A program made the position numbers and the translations under genes. A stretch of DNA of 64,000 nt, from NCBI GenBank assembly GCA_963971425.1, contig OZ020515.1:8572291-8636290 (forward strand). Direction: 5' to 3'. Shown piece by piece: positions 1 to 10,952 of the stretch. Numbering within the stretch: position 1 is the first letter of the stretch; each line of letters begins with the position of its first letter. Below the pieces are notes generated by a model. It saw only the letters and a list, made by a program, of their open reading frames with translations, ran no database searches and was not told where the DNA came from. The stretch comes from Bryoerythrophyllum caledonicum. Taxonomy: Eukaryota; Streptophyta; Bryopsida; Pottiales; Pottiaceae.

Positions 1-730
1 GGAGTTGGCTCTTGGTTTGCAACACATTAAATCAACCATTTTCATGTAGTTTTTATATCACAAAGTATTTAAGAAAAAAGGTAACAACAATCTACATAAA
101 ATATGAATATATCTTTGAAACCTATGCATTAATTTGAATAATGTAATAGAATGGGATAGAAAAAAAAATACTACTACAATAGTTCAATATTATTAACTAA
201 GGATGGAGATTGAGATAAAATAGGGAGAGTAAAACTAAAATAAATAAATAAACAAGTATGAGGGAGAGTTAGGGAGGGAGGGAGAGACTTGAGGGATTTA
301 TTTTTAGAGTAGTTTATATTTTTAGAATATGTAATAAGGGGAATCTAAAAAGAAAATCAAATGTAAAAAAGAGATGGGGAGGGAGAGTAAAGGCGAGGAA
401 GAGTAAAATAGGGAGAGTAAGGGATTCTTTTAGAGTAGTAAGTTAATTATAGAATGTGTAAGTATTGGAATCACGAGGAGTCTAAAAAATATTAGAATCA
501 AGATTAAAAAAGAGATGGAGATGGAGAAGGAGGGGAGAGTAAAACAAAAATAAGAAAAACAAGTGAGGGAAAGAAGGGAGGGAGAGTAACGGAAAGGGAG
601 ATTCAGCTTTTCCACTAATGTCGTTTTAAATTCAAGTATAATTATTACTCTAATACCCGGTGAACCCGAGTATCTATTATAGTCATATCTAATACCCATG
701 AAACCGGGTATCAATACGTCTTCTCACGCA
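1..730. repeat. purine-rich low-complexity tract
   Basis: AT-rich DNA followed by irregular runs of GGGAGGGAGAGTAA-like sequence on the + strand (about 200-600), then a short block with ACCCGGT/ACCCGAGT-type motifs (650-712). No gene is supported; the ORFs here are short and low in complexity. The order purine tract then CCCGGGTAT-type block is also seen, in inverted orientation, at about 49.86-50.23 kb, so this is probably a diverged member of a dispersed repeat family. Confidence 0.45.
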
Positions 731-1659
731 TGCTCACGACATTGACAATGTCATGATTGTGAAATGGACACGTTGTACATGTACGTCTTTTCAGCTGATT
801 TTTAACTTCACCCACTGTCATCAAGAGCCGTCACACCCTTGAGCCGTCGAGATTGTCCTCTTTGGGTTTTGGGAACTCCAAGAATGAACCATTTCTTGAT
901 TTTTTTGGCTTTTGTCTTCGTAATGTCGAAGGTAGTGAGCGGAAGTGGCGGGAGGGGTTTTCTTTCTTGGTTTGCGGAGTGGGCGTCGACGCATTAGGTT
1001 AGTTTCGTATGCGCTGTGAGAGGCCGTTGGTGTGCGAGGTGAGTGTTGATTTATGTGAGGGACATTGAGCGTGCCGTGGAGAGGTTGTTAACTGGATATG
1101 GACTGAAGGTCAGAGAGTAGGACTGAAAGAGAGCGAATGCGTTAGGAAGAAATTTGAAGAGCGCCTAGGTTCAGTAGCCAAGAGTGAACGACGTTGCGGT
1201 TGAGGGTGGCGTCAACACGAACGACCACGACGTACGGGTGCGCCGATTCGGCAAGTGAAGAGGTATGTAAAGTCTAAAAAATGGCTTTCAGTGAAATTTC
1301 AGTTGAATTTGCACATGACTTCATAGAATCGTCACTGGAGCAGGTGTAGGGTTCGGTAAGCTTCATTAGGGTTCGAGAGAGTCGAATAGTACTGATGTTG
1401 ATAATCGTTTGAGCGAAATAGAAGGGTTTAGGGTTTAGGGTTCTAGTTTTCTGTGCATTCAGTTTCGAAGGGCCGTAATTGAGCAATTTATGCAGTGTTG
1501 AAATTTGTTCCACCGAATTCCTGTACGTCAGAACTGGACCATACATTCTAGGGCATTTGAGAGATTGTATAGTTTGTCGTTCTGAGTTGTTGAATGCTTA
1601 TGTACTGCAGAGTTGTGTATACGCTTTAATCCAGAGCAGTTACTGGAGGAGATTGCGAA
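731..1659. other. stretch without a recognised gene
   Basis: Mixed-composition DNA with G-rich patches such as GGCGGGAGGGG near 945. I see no protein family signature. It may be promoter and leader of the gene that begins near 1660, because GC content rises from about 930 onward. Confidence 0.3.
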
Positions 1660-1709
1660 ATGGCGACTATAGCAGGGACGTGGAATGAGACTGCGTGGGA
1701 TGGAAACCG
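1660..1709 (+). CDS. possible short first exon
   Basis: An ATG at 1660 opens 16 codons (MATIAGTWNETAWDGN plus two bases) that end at a perfect GTAAGT donor at 1710. The phase would let it join the acceptor TTGCAG at 2647, giving RIRGHPHFRLNVDPGNLG before a stop near 2707. That downstream reading differs in frame from the long ORF that follows, so the exon is plausible but unproven. Confidence 0.25.
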
Positions 1710-2441
1710 GTAAGTATACACAATTGAACTGTTTATGCTCAGTCCGGGCACACTTGAATGATTTTGAAAAACCTCAAAAAATGCGTACTAGAATTCCGAT
1801 GTCTGTTTGGCTATAGTCGATTGGTTTTTTGTTGTCCCGTGAACATATTTGTATATCTATTCATGAATATGCAAATGATTTTGGAATTCCATGAATGTTT
1901 GAATGTGTTGTTCCTCACTGAGTCTGTCGAGTCTGGTTCGATTCAATGTATATAGTTTAATCCATGTAGAGTCGTCAAATTTGGCGTTCCATCGAAACAT
2001 TAGCGGATTCTTCTTCTAGTGTGTAAGGTCGAGTTATAACAGAATTGTGTGAGCTCATTTGATAAATGTATTTATGTTCTCAATTATGTAACTTGTTATT
2101 TAAGTATGTCAAACTTCAAGAGTTATACGTCAAACCTCTCTGTAAATGAATGTAAATATTCGAGTCCTGATATGATCCGATTAGTGCTTCGAAGTTCCGT
2201 ACGTGCTTCTGCCGGAGATCTCCGGCTGAAAATACGGAGTTCTAGTAATCAGCCGGAGATCTCCGGATGATGTAGCGATCAGAGGAATATGTAAACCCTA
2301 TACAGGCGTTAGTTATTCTCGAAATCAGCCGGAGATCTCCGGACGTATTGAAACAGTGGAAATTCACGTTGAGGGGTCATTAACCGGAGATCTCCGGTTC
2401 AGGTCAGAAATAGACCCGTCAGAGCAGCCAGGATTCGTTCC

Positions 2442-5400
2442 TTGTCGGATGCACTCGACTTCCCCAAATCAGCCGGAGATCTCCGGGAACTGTCCCCTGC
2501 TGGCACTATGATACAGATTTGGAAGCACGATTCATGGTTTCAACATCTAGGAACTTGTCAGGTGATTATGTTTCGGATTCTTGTTATTGACCAGACAATT
2601 GCATCGATTCTAAACTGCCTGCTTGTTCTTTCAAAATCATCTTGCAGGGATTCGTGGACATCCACACTTCCGACTGAATGTCGACCCGGGAAACTTGGGG
2701 CATTTGTAGAGTATTGGCTCCCTGAGTTTGTCTACAGAGGGATACACAATGTCGGCTACGTATACAATTGCCGAAAGAGCATAACCGAGTGGGGCATCAA
2801 GCTCATAAAAAACCCTGACGGTGCCTGGGAATTCGTCCCTCAACTTCGGATTGGCAAACGGGGTCACCCCGACATTGGACTCCAGGTTCTCGAGTTGCAG
2901 GGTCTTGATGACGAGGTCAGTCTCGTTATCGTCCAGGAGAACGTGGACTCCTCCACCGAGCCACATATATATGGCTTGATCCTAGAATCATCTAAGATTT
3001 CGGATGAGATGGTGGAGACCTGCCAGAGTGAGAACTTTTTATTTGCCCCTCCAACGGGTGATACGTGGTATCCGGAGTACGTGAATGAGCAGTGGAAGTG
3101 GATGGCTGAAGCACAAGAGAAGTCCCGAATGCCCGTTCCTGACGCAACTCCCAATCTGTCTCTGACACCAGCATCGACCTTGGCAAGAAAACGCAAGACC
3201 ACCTTGAAGACTTCGACCCCAGGTTCCTCATCGCGGGCGGAGAGCGGGAAGAAAGCGAAGGCCGATGAGCCTGCCCTCGCGATCGAAAGGTGCCTGAACT
3301 TCACACAGGCTGACCTCACCAAAATGAAGCGGACTGAAGTGGAAGCAATTGGTAAGGTACTCGACGACGCGTTCAAAAACGTTTACATACACAATAATAA
3401 GCCTTTGACAGTAGAAGACCCTGACACGAAGAAGGATGTCGTGAAGCTCGTTCATTTCGATAAGCTGCACCGGGCCCCCCCTGGAGGATTAGTATATAGG
3501 GGCATCCAGAAAGAACGGCTTGAAGGAATTATCAACGCAGTTCGCGCGTCTTCGAAGGCCACGGCACCTGAGATTCACATTCGAGTCCTGCCACTGAAGA
3601 AGAAACCTGAAGGAAGTAAGGTAGAGTTTTTCGCGACCAAGCCGACGAAGGAGGACTGCCTGAGGGACTCGACACACTTTTACATTATCGGAGGTCAGCA
3701 TACTGTGGCGGCGCACAAGGTTCTGTCACACGAATTGCCAGCAACGTGGACGCTCGAAGAGATCTCCCACTTCTCTATCATCCCGGTTTGGACAAAACCG
3801 GACCCCAAAGACATGACCCTGCTACAGCTCTCGCGCGCTCTTAACCAAGATCTGACGGGTTTGCGGAAGGAGCAGAGTTTCACTGAGCAGCTGCAGACGT
3901 GCAGAGTGAAGTGGTTTGAGTTCGGTAAACCAGCCCCCCAACTATATGGTCGTCCTCAATCTGACGCATTCTCGGTAAATATACATTCTCAACCTGAAAA
4001 TATTTTTTACTCCGTGGATGTGCTCTATCCTCACAGCAACCAAACCAATCATCCGGAGATCTCCGGCTGCTTACACCCTGTAATTGTTTTCATTGCAGAC
4101 GTTCCAACGGCAAGTGGTGCCAACGGTTTTTACACACCTCGGTAAAACAGACCCCAAAGACGCGAAGGTCCCACTTCTATTCGAGATGGATGATGCGGTG
4201 GTCCAGAAGTGGATCCGAATCGACAGGCTGTTCGTCACTGGAGTCTTACCAGACTCCAACGGGAAGACGGGGGATCCAGCTAAGCTGAAGCGGAAACCTC
4301 TGGTGCAGAACGACTTCAAGCCTCTTTACAAAATGCGCGCTGAAGACCTAGACTACCTCGCGGAATTAGTGCTCGAGAAGAAGGTCTGTGTGAAGTCCTC
4401 CAAAGCGGCAAACCAGGGTACTATGAAAGGGCAGGCGGAGACTCTCGAAAACGCGGCGAACAGAGAGAAGAGAGTCCGTGCAATGAAGAATGAACTGATG
4501 CTTAAATACAAGTCGCACCCCCTTCCCTCGAAGTCTGCTGACTTCGTCCCATACACGAAGGAGCAGTGGGACGCATTTGCCGAAGAGAAGAATATTGGAA
4601 GGGTCCAGCTCGAGTCCTGGGTCGACGCCGCTAATCACTCTGCCAAGGGTAAAGCTTGGCTTGAGGGTCGACTGAAGGCGATAAACAAGGATACCGACCC
4701 CACTCCAGACTTCCTCGTGTCCATTTGGAGTCAACACATCATTGAAGATGCTGCCGAGGCCATACCCACGGATGATACGTCCCTGTTCGACTCCAAATAC
4801 ACCTGCAGGGTTATGCCTGACAGAGGGGGCGAGATCGCCGAAGTACTTATTATGCCGGACATTCAGCAGTGGCGTAACGTCACTGACCCTCACTTTTACT
4901 TCTTTTTCCTTTACTGCGTTAAAGACGACATATGCCGTGCACAGGTGCTCGATGTGTTTGACTTCAGAACCATTTTCGACCATCTCGAAGTGGACACGAA
5001 GGACGGGCGGACGAGGGTCAGATCACCGTCGGTTCTTATCACTGACGTCGCAGGATTCGTTGAATTAAAGAGGTACATCAGTCTTCGGCAGAGAGAGGCC
5101 AGAGGCAAGGTAAAATTGTGGGCAACGCATGTCGTCTACTACTTCCCACACCCTGGTGATGGATTTCCGGTTCCAGTAATTGGGGTCGAGGAGACAGTAT
5201 ACTGCGTATTCCTGTATGAATACGATTCAAGCGAGACGCCTGCTCAGTCATTCAAGAGGCTCTTCAAAGGCCACCCCGAAAAAATGCCGGCCTTCTTTTC
5301 AGCCGCTCAACATAAAGAAACCATCCAGCGCTGGAGCCTGGAAGCAAACCGGTGTCCCACAGCTGAGGATCTCGGTCCTCGATTCGCTGTTCACGGGATA

Positions 5401-5790
5401 CATCAGAGAGGGTATGGTGGTCGTCAATGTTCATGGAGGACCACATATTACATACCTCGGCTTGGTAAGCAAGACATCCTTCCCAAGCAATCCAATGTCT
5501 AAGATTTCCGGTCCGCATACAGTTATATGAACTCGATATCGCCGTCCTAATTTTTTTTTGGTTTGCAGACTCACGACGCGCGGGTCCTCGAGATTGTGAA
5601 CAGCGAAGATGCCAAAGTAAATGCCGAATCCTGCGCAGAACAAATATTCAAATTCCACTTGAATATCTTAGCTGACGTTACCGACACCGATCCTGAGGAG
5701 TTACTGGAGACTGACATCACTGGGTCGACCCAAGCCGCTGGAGTTCAAACACGGGCTATGTCGAGGATAAATTACACCGGCGAGGTATAA
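2442..5790 (+). CDS. ParB-like domain protein, unrecognised family, probable frameshift
   Basis: Function unknown. The N-terminal exon (open 2442-3974) holds a Lys/Ser-rich linker, then a block resembling ParB/sulfiredoxin-type folds: IIGGQHTVAAHK near 3685-3720, then IIPVWTKPD and LSRALNQDLTGLRKEQ, the order seen in ParB (G-x-x-R/H box, then the DL-x-x-x-E region). Splice sites are clean: donor at 3975, acceptor before 4099 (phase 0), donor at 5465, acceptor before 5569. Exon 3 (THDARVLEIVNSED) is in frame with VVVNVHGGPHITYLGL, which lies one base out of frame with the long exon-2 ORF, so a 1-nt shift is likely near 5360-5385. The first ~65 codons contain a palindrome and may not be coding. 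Exon 3 ends NYTGEV-stop, but GAG|GTATAA could instead be a donor joining 6008. The ParB assignment is by motif only. Confidence 0.5.
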
Positions 5791-6022
5791 CGCCTACGGA
5801 TACTACCTGACCCGGAGATCTCCGGATGTTTATTCCATTCGGATGCCCTCCATTCCTTAGGACTCGTCTTTACCATTGCCATGTTTATTTTTAGTTCCCC
5901 CGGTAGACTCGGACAACTTAGAACCGGAGATCTCCGGGTGTATGATATCGTTTTATTTCGTATTGCGTCTTAATGTAGTCCACACTGACTTCGTCAATGT
6001 GACGCAGACGACTGATGCCACG

Positions 6023-7676
6023 ATGCTTGATGTTGATGTGCGGAATGAACCAAGTTCATCAGCGGTTCCCAATTTTAGACTCGAGTCCTTGGCTACAGCC
6101 GCTCGGATCATCGGTGCGGGCACCCCAATCGACCCATTGCAGGTAAACGTTGATGAACCACATCTTGCTGTCGGGCGTGCCTCGCCTAGTTCAACAAGCG
6201 ACTCTACTTTGGACGGTAGACGGCGTCCCTCTCAAATGGAAACCAGTTCGCATTCCGATAGGCAACGTTCTCCTCCGCCAGATCTGGACGATGACACGGC
6301 AATGTCCGATCGCCTGGAGTTCGACCACACCCACAGAGAACCCGGAGATCTCCCGCTGGACAACCCTTCCACGACGCGTCCTGAAGTGGAGGTTGTGTCC
6401 AAGACTGCCGAGGACCTGACTTTGCGTGACACTGATCACACGATAGATGAGGCATCGGCGCAACAAACATTGCGTGAATTACAGGTTATGAGCCCTCCGC
6501 GCAGCCCTCCACGGAGCCACGGGCAGCTGGCTCAAAAAGAGAAGAAGAAGGCAATCGCGAAGAATCCTGTGCCGAAAGCTCCTCCTCCTCCGCCTACAGT
6601 TCGGACAAGGGCCCAGAAAGATAAGGTGAACAGTTACTTGTCCATCAAACCTTCTTGATTGTTCTCAAGACAGTGCACTCTCTTCAGACCGTGTTCTTAC
6701 CACTACATTACTGGTATTCAGGTGTCGGCCGGATCAACACAGTCGAAGGATGTCGGTGGCAGAAGCCTCGCACAGACTGTTGAAGTCGCTGGTGTAGCTC
6801 AGACTTCTAGGGATACTACACCTACTGTCCCAGGTGCCTAATATGGACATTCATACTTACGTGCCATCATCTATATAGTGCTCATTCTTTCATCCAGCAT
6901 TTCTGGGTTCTGAGTGCGGAACACTTTTATATGTATCTTTGCAATTTCTCTAAGCTGTACAAGTTCCTCATCTCAGCCGACGTACTCGTATTTTGGGTTC
7001 AGGTCTGAAGAAGTTTACGACGATCGTCCGAGAGCCTCCAATCGAGGATCAGGTAACACAACAACGGGTTTATCATGTCGTGTTTGACTTAAATGGAGTT
7101 CTTGTGCACAGGGGGGAATTTAAACAGGGACAACCGAGAGACATCAAAGTAAGGCCTGGTTCCACTGAAATCCTGAACTTCGTGGGAGAGAAGGCTACTG
7201 TCTCATTCTGGAGCAGTGTACTGGAAAAGAATATTGTGGATATCATCAAGGAGTTGCGCAAGAAAGGTGCTACCATTCCGGAAGGCGCCAGAATCCTGAC
7301 ACAGGCCGATTGCACAAAAACATCATATATGCTTCCATCTCAGCCAAAGAAGCCAATTTTCCTAAAGGACCTGACAGTTTATAATAGCAAAGCGTCGCCC
7401 ACATCTCCTAAGGATGTCTTGCTTGTGGACGATACCCCACTAAAGAACATCCTTAACGATCCCTTCAGCGCAGTTCATCCGCCATCATGGACTGGGAATT
7501 CGGGTGAAGCCTGGTTGACCACCATGTTTCTCCCATGGCTCTCCGGACTACTAGCGTCAAATGAGGATGTTCCCGACTTTGTTAGACGGAATCAATTGAA
7601 GTTTGCCAGTGATCCAGTAGACAAAAATTCCACTCAGGCTCGCTCCGTGGTGAAGGGCATAATTTCGGCGCCTTAG
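6023..7676 (+). CDS. disordered N-terminus with FCP1/NIF-type HAD phosphatase domain
   Basis: Three exons join in phase: 6023-6625 (donor AAG|GTGAAC), 6722-6833 and 7003-7676, giving about 462 residues. Residues 1-240 are rich in Ser, Pro, Asp and Arg (SPPRSPPRSHG, KAPPPPPTVRTRAQ) and look disordered. The C-terminal domain carries HAD/CTD-phosphatase motifs: VVFDLNGVLVHR (motif I), VSFWSS (motif II), and DVLLVDDTPLKN (motif III). In motif I the second aspartate of the DxDx(T/V) signature is Asn, so catalysis as in FCP1/SCP phosphatases is doubtful. An in-phase acceptor before 6008 means it may be the 3' part of the upstream ParB-like gene, with two palindromes in the joining intron (5788-6007). 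Confidence 0.6.
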
Positions 7677-8058
7677 AACAATGAAATATACTGGATAGTA
7701 TTAACTCTATGCTTTGTAAATGTTTCGTCATGAATGTCTGTCGGATTTTGACCTTTCAATTTTGAAGACTAATGTTCTTGTCAGTAACGTTATTTGTTGA
7801 GGTCCTTCATTTTATTTGTTATTGTTGGTGTCTCGCCCCCAAACTTCACCCTTAATATCTATGAACTCTATTAAGTTCATATCTATGAAGTTAATATCTA
7901 TGAACTCTTGGTCTGACCATTTCCACTGCAGAACGTTGGTCTGGGAGGGGCACCCGGAGATCTCCGGTCCAGGATGTGACTTCAGTTCCTCCTACCATAT
8001 TTTCTCTTCTTTTCAATGTTCAATTTCTAATTCTATGGTCGTGCCATCTATTTCGCAG

Positions 8059-8511
8059 GTCATAATCATATCTCTCCGTGGTCCTCTCTGCTCGGACGAG
8101 GTCCTTGACTCGGCCAAGTCCCGATCCGCGCAGCTGCCTTCCTTTGATGACACCGCAGATGTTATTCGAATACTACTGCGGTATTTCAATGTCGGGATCT
8201 GGTCTCCTATGCGTCCAGATAGGCTCATGGAGGCGGCCCAAGTGTTATTGCCCCCAGACATCTTATCAGATATTCTTTTTTGCTATGCCAGCAAACAGAC
8301 TCGAAGGCCCAGCTATGTTAGGTTTCTCCACATCTTTAAGAAGGCCTCATTTAATCCTAGAACAAGGCATTATTTGTGGCCAAAATCTGTTGTTGTTGCA
8401 GATCTAGATCCATTCAAGAATCCTAGAAAGGCTATAGTTCATTATCTAACATATGGGAGACACCATACAGGACGGGTAGAGGGCATCTGTAAAGCACTAA
8501 AATTAGAATAG
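8059..8511 (+). CDS. unrecognised exon or small gene in the palindrome locus
   Basis: An acceptor (TTTCGCAG, ending 8058) opens 150 codons to a stop at 8511. The protein begins VIIISLRGPLCSDEVLDSAK and ends VEGICKALKLE, and it includes LLRYFNVGIWSPMRP and KSVVVADLDPFKNPRK. Its composition is that of a folded globular protein, but I recognise no family. A palindrome copy lies 90 bp upstream (7954) and two variants lie downstream (8628, 8800). It could be a further exon of the preceding gene (a possible GTGAAG donor near 7650) or a separate gene. Confidence 0.4.
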   Translation, partial: VIIISLRGPLCSDEVLDSAKSRSAQLPSFDDTADVIRILLRYFNVGIWSPMRPDRLMEAAQVLLPPDILSDILFCYASKQTRRPSYVRFLHIFKKASFNPRTRHYLWPKSVVVADLDPFKNPRKAIVHYLTYGRHHTGRVEGICKALKLE

Positions 8512-8519
8512 TTGATTCG

Positions 8520-9620
8520 ATTCTCCGTAGATTACACGCGCCTCTTATCAACGGCTACCCTTCATATTTTGTATGACACTTTCTTATAATGAAACAGTTT
8601 AGTACTGGACTCTTACTCTGATTTCATCCGGAGATATCCGGTTGCATGTTCTATCAATTGCGAGTAATTTCTGTCCGCATCTCTGTCCCATTTTTTCCTT
8701 CCACATGTTTCCCAACCACACATTTGTGATGTACCGTATGTCCATTAATTTCTGTTTTCAGGACTCGGTTCTTCTTCTGGTTTCCACTTTGATATTCACC
8801 CGGAGATATCCGGCTGCATGTTCCGGACTCACGCATTGTCTAAATTCAAATTTGGTCGCTCTAGCCATTTCTTCCTTCATAAGTGTCATTGGTGATGCAT
8901 TTAATGCTTGGAAAGTACACGAAACTCCTCGGCTTTTACGCTTCACTCTCATTTATGAGGCACATCTCCGGATCTTTCTTTTAGTCCTTAGTCCAGAATT
9001 CACCTCATAGTCCAGAAATAGTTAAATACAGCATCAATGTAGGCCGCGGCCAACAATAATTAACTATAAAGAAAATACTAGCTAATGAACAAGAACACGA
9101 CGCCGGTCACTAAAAATAAACGAATTCCTACAACAGAGCCACAAACAAAGCAAAGACGCCATTTTTCAACTCAGACCAGAAAGAAGGAACAAAACGACGA
9201 ACTACAAGAGAAACTAATGAGAAGCGCAAGAAAATAAATATGCGGCAAGAGAAAGCATCAAACCTCATATTGATTGCGTACAAGTTAGACGCGGGGCGAG
9301 GCGAGAGTTTGGCGATGGCGAATCCTCTACGAGCCAGATTTGATGTAATGCAGAAGACTGATGAAGGAAGCACAAGTAAATTAACCGATCGCGAAAGAAG
9401 AAAGCACGCTCTATACAAGCAAGCAAGGGCGGGCTCGGATTCATGTGCAGCAAGTTGATACCTGCCACCATATCGATGTCCTATCAAGCCAAAACACATT
9501 GATAGATTCCTTGACCTAAGAATCTACAAATTCAACGTTCTTGAAACCCTCAGCTCGACCAACAACACATGCTTCATGAAATACCTCTCTTGTGGTATCA
9601 ACTTGGAAGTCCAAAGCCTT
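8520..9620. other. stretch without a supported gene
   Basis: Holds the two AGATAT palindrome variants and a half-site near 8964. From about 9120 there are overlapping ORFs on both strands, none with a recognisable family. A + strand ORF at 9240-9458 (KLTDRERRKHALYKQ) has a charged helical look but no support beyond that. Confidence 0.3.
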
Positions 9621-9639
9621 CGTGCTTTCGTTACAACTC

Positions 9640-10952
9640 TACTATGACATGGTATTCTGCAAGACGTTTGGCAAACAAGTGGACCTCCATGAGCACCAAT
9701 CCAAAACAAAATAGATGCAAATTATGTGCTTTTTGGGGCAGAAGATGACACTCACCATCTGGTCTCCGCAGGCACAGGCCATCATATCCCATCTCCCACT
9801 CATCGTCGCTAGACCCAACTCGAACCAGCCGCCACCATCCTGCAAAAATTCTACCTTTCCTACATACTAATATGAGTGACTTTCAGAAGATAATTGCAAA
9901 TAGTTCTGACTTGAAACATGGAATTAGGTTCTTCATGAGATATTTTTGGAATCACCCTAATTCAGATCCATAAATTGTAACTCACCTTCTTCATCATAGC
10001 ATCGGCAAGCGTATGAATATGTAATCCATAGTATGAACCAGGTGTATCATCTTCAAAGAACTATATATTCACCGAAGCACGTCATCCAACAAGCATGCAT
10101 CACAAAGAAAACTTGGAATTTATTTGAAGACTCTACAAGTAGTTCCTTGAAGGTTAGGGATGGAGGCAAATAAACCTACAATGAAACCCTAAAACTCACT
10201 CACAGCGACAATTGAGGAAATCAGTTCTTAACCTTTGATCTTCACCATGATTGGATCGGCAAGCGTTTGGAGTACATGCTTTCGCAATCAGAAACTCAAT
10301 TACATTGTTTGCATCACTCTTGCAAAATTCTCACTCAAAACATGGAAGGACAGAGATGATTCCGAGATCAAAACAGACAGACAGACAGATAGATACGGTT
10401 CTTCAAGAGCAGTTTGGCTATTCATAAACTAGGTAGAGTTTCTAGCAACTCACCTTCCATCTTCGAAAATTCCATCACCAAGAACTAAATTATTTCTACC
10501 AAATCACAATCGCTATTTTCCCCTCAACATCAATGCAACGAAGATGCGCCTCAGATACAAACTTACTTGTTAACTGATTCAAAGCTGATCTTCCACTGCG
10601 GTTCAACTCCTTGCCTGGCGCCAGCTCCTGCAGCAGCTTCTCCCACGCCGCCCCAAAAGCTCTCACCGCGCCCTCACCTCCGCCTCCCCTCCCGCTCGTC
10701 CGCAATGTACCTCTAAAATCCACCTCTTCCAGATTCACCGCCTACAGATTTTGAGAGAGAACTATCTCAAACCCTACTGAAAAACTCACTCACCAGGGTT
10801 TGACAAAGCTTGAACACGAATCTGGTAGCCGCGACCCCGGCCTTGAGCTTGCACGCCACGTTTGTGCTCTTCCACTCCTTAATGCGGTCTTCCGTCACAT
10901 GCAGGCATTGTATCCCGAAGTGCGCCATCATGAAACAATCAATCGCCCCCAA
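9640..10952 (-). pseudogene. THO2 (THOC2)-like N-terminal exons, probably truncated
   Basis: THO2 is the large scaffold of the nuclear THO mRNA-export complex. The first exon (start 10952, donor near 10793) reads MAHFGIQCLHVTEDRIKEWK and ends RFVFKLCQTL. This fits the plant THO2 N-terminus, which has a (V/F)T(D/E)-x-x-(L/I)-(K/R)EWK motif and then RFLYELC. Exon 2 (about 10740-10564) gives AVNLEEVDFRG and AFGAAWEKLLQELAPGKE, matching the spacing of the THO2 helices that follow. Exon 3 candidates (ILGDGIFEDGR near 10470; LADPIMVKIK near 10230) are weaker, and I cannot find the conserved RLLYQQTKFNLLREE block downstream. It is either a 5' fragment of a duplicated THO2 gene or a gene with hard-to-see exons. 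Confidence 0.42.
10375..10397. repeat. GACA microsatellite
   Basis: A short run of ACAGACAGACAGACAGATAGATA lies in an intron-like part of the THO2-like region. Confidence 0.8.

Larger units (their letters stand above)
2212..8813. repeat. dispersed 14-bp palindrome CCGGAGATCTCCGG
   Basis: Exact copies lie at 2212, 2253, 2329, 2384, 2473, 4053, 5812, 5924 and 7954. A copy with one mismatch is at 6342, and AGATAT-centred variants (CCGGAGATATCCGG, still palindromic up to the centre) are at 8628 and 8800. Some copies extend further: GCCGGAGATCTCCGGC at 2211 and AACCGGAGATCTCCGGTT at 2382. The first five are spaced 41, 76, 55 and 89 bp apart. Most copies are in introns or between exons; 6342 is inside an exon and reads EPGDLP. 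A half-site (CCGGAGATC) is at 14902. No other full copy was seen in the window. Function unknown; candidates are a protein-binding site or the footprint of a tiny mobile repeat. Confidence 0.95.

Noticed and set aside
2212-2486. CRISPR-like array
   Set aside because: The repeat is only 14 bp, palindromic, irregularly spaced (41-89 bp), scattered in introns and in a eukaryotic setting.
3228-5518. Long minus-strand ORFs opposite the ParB-like gene
   Set aside because: They lack splice logic and family signatures, and overlap a plus-strand gene with good splice sites.
6191-6470. Three overlapping minus ORFs opposite the disordered region
   Set aside because: Shadows of the Ser/Pro/Arg-rich coding sequence.
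2442-8511. Giant-virus insertion as the origin of the palindrome locus
   Set aside because: Considered because of the ParB-like and phosphatase domains and the distinct composition, but no viral hallmark gene (capsid, packaging ATPase, polymerase) is present and the ORFs are intron-split.
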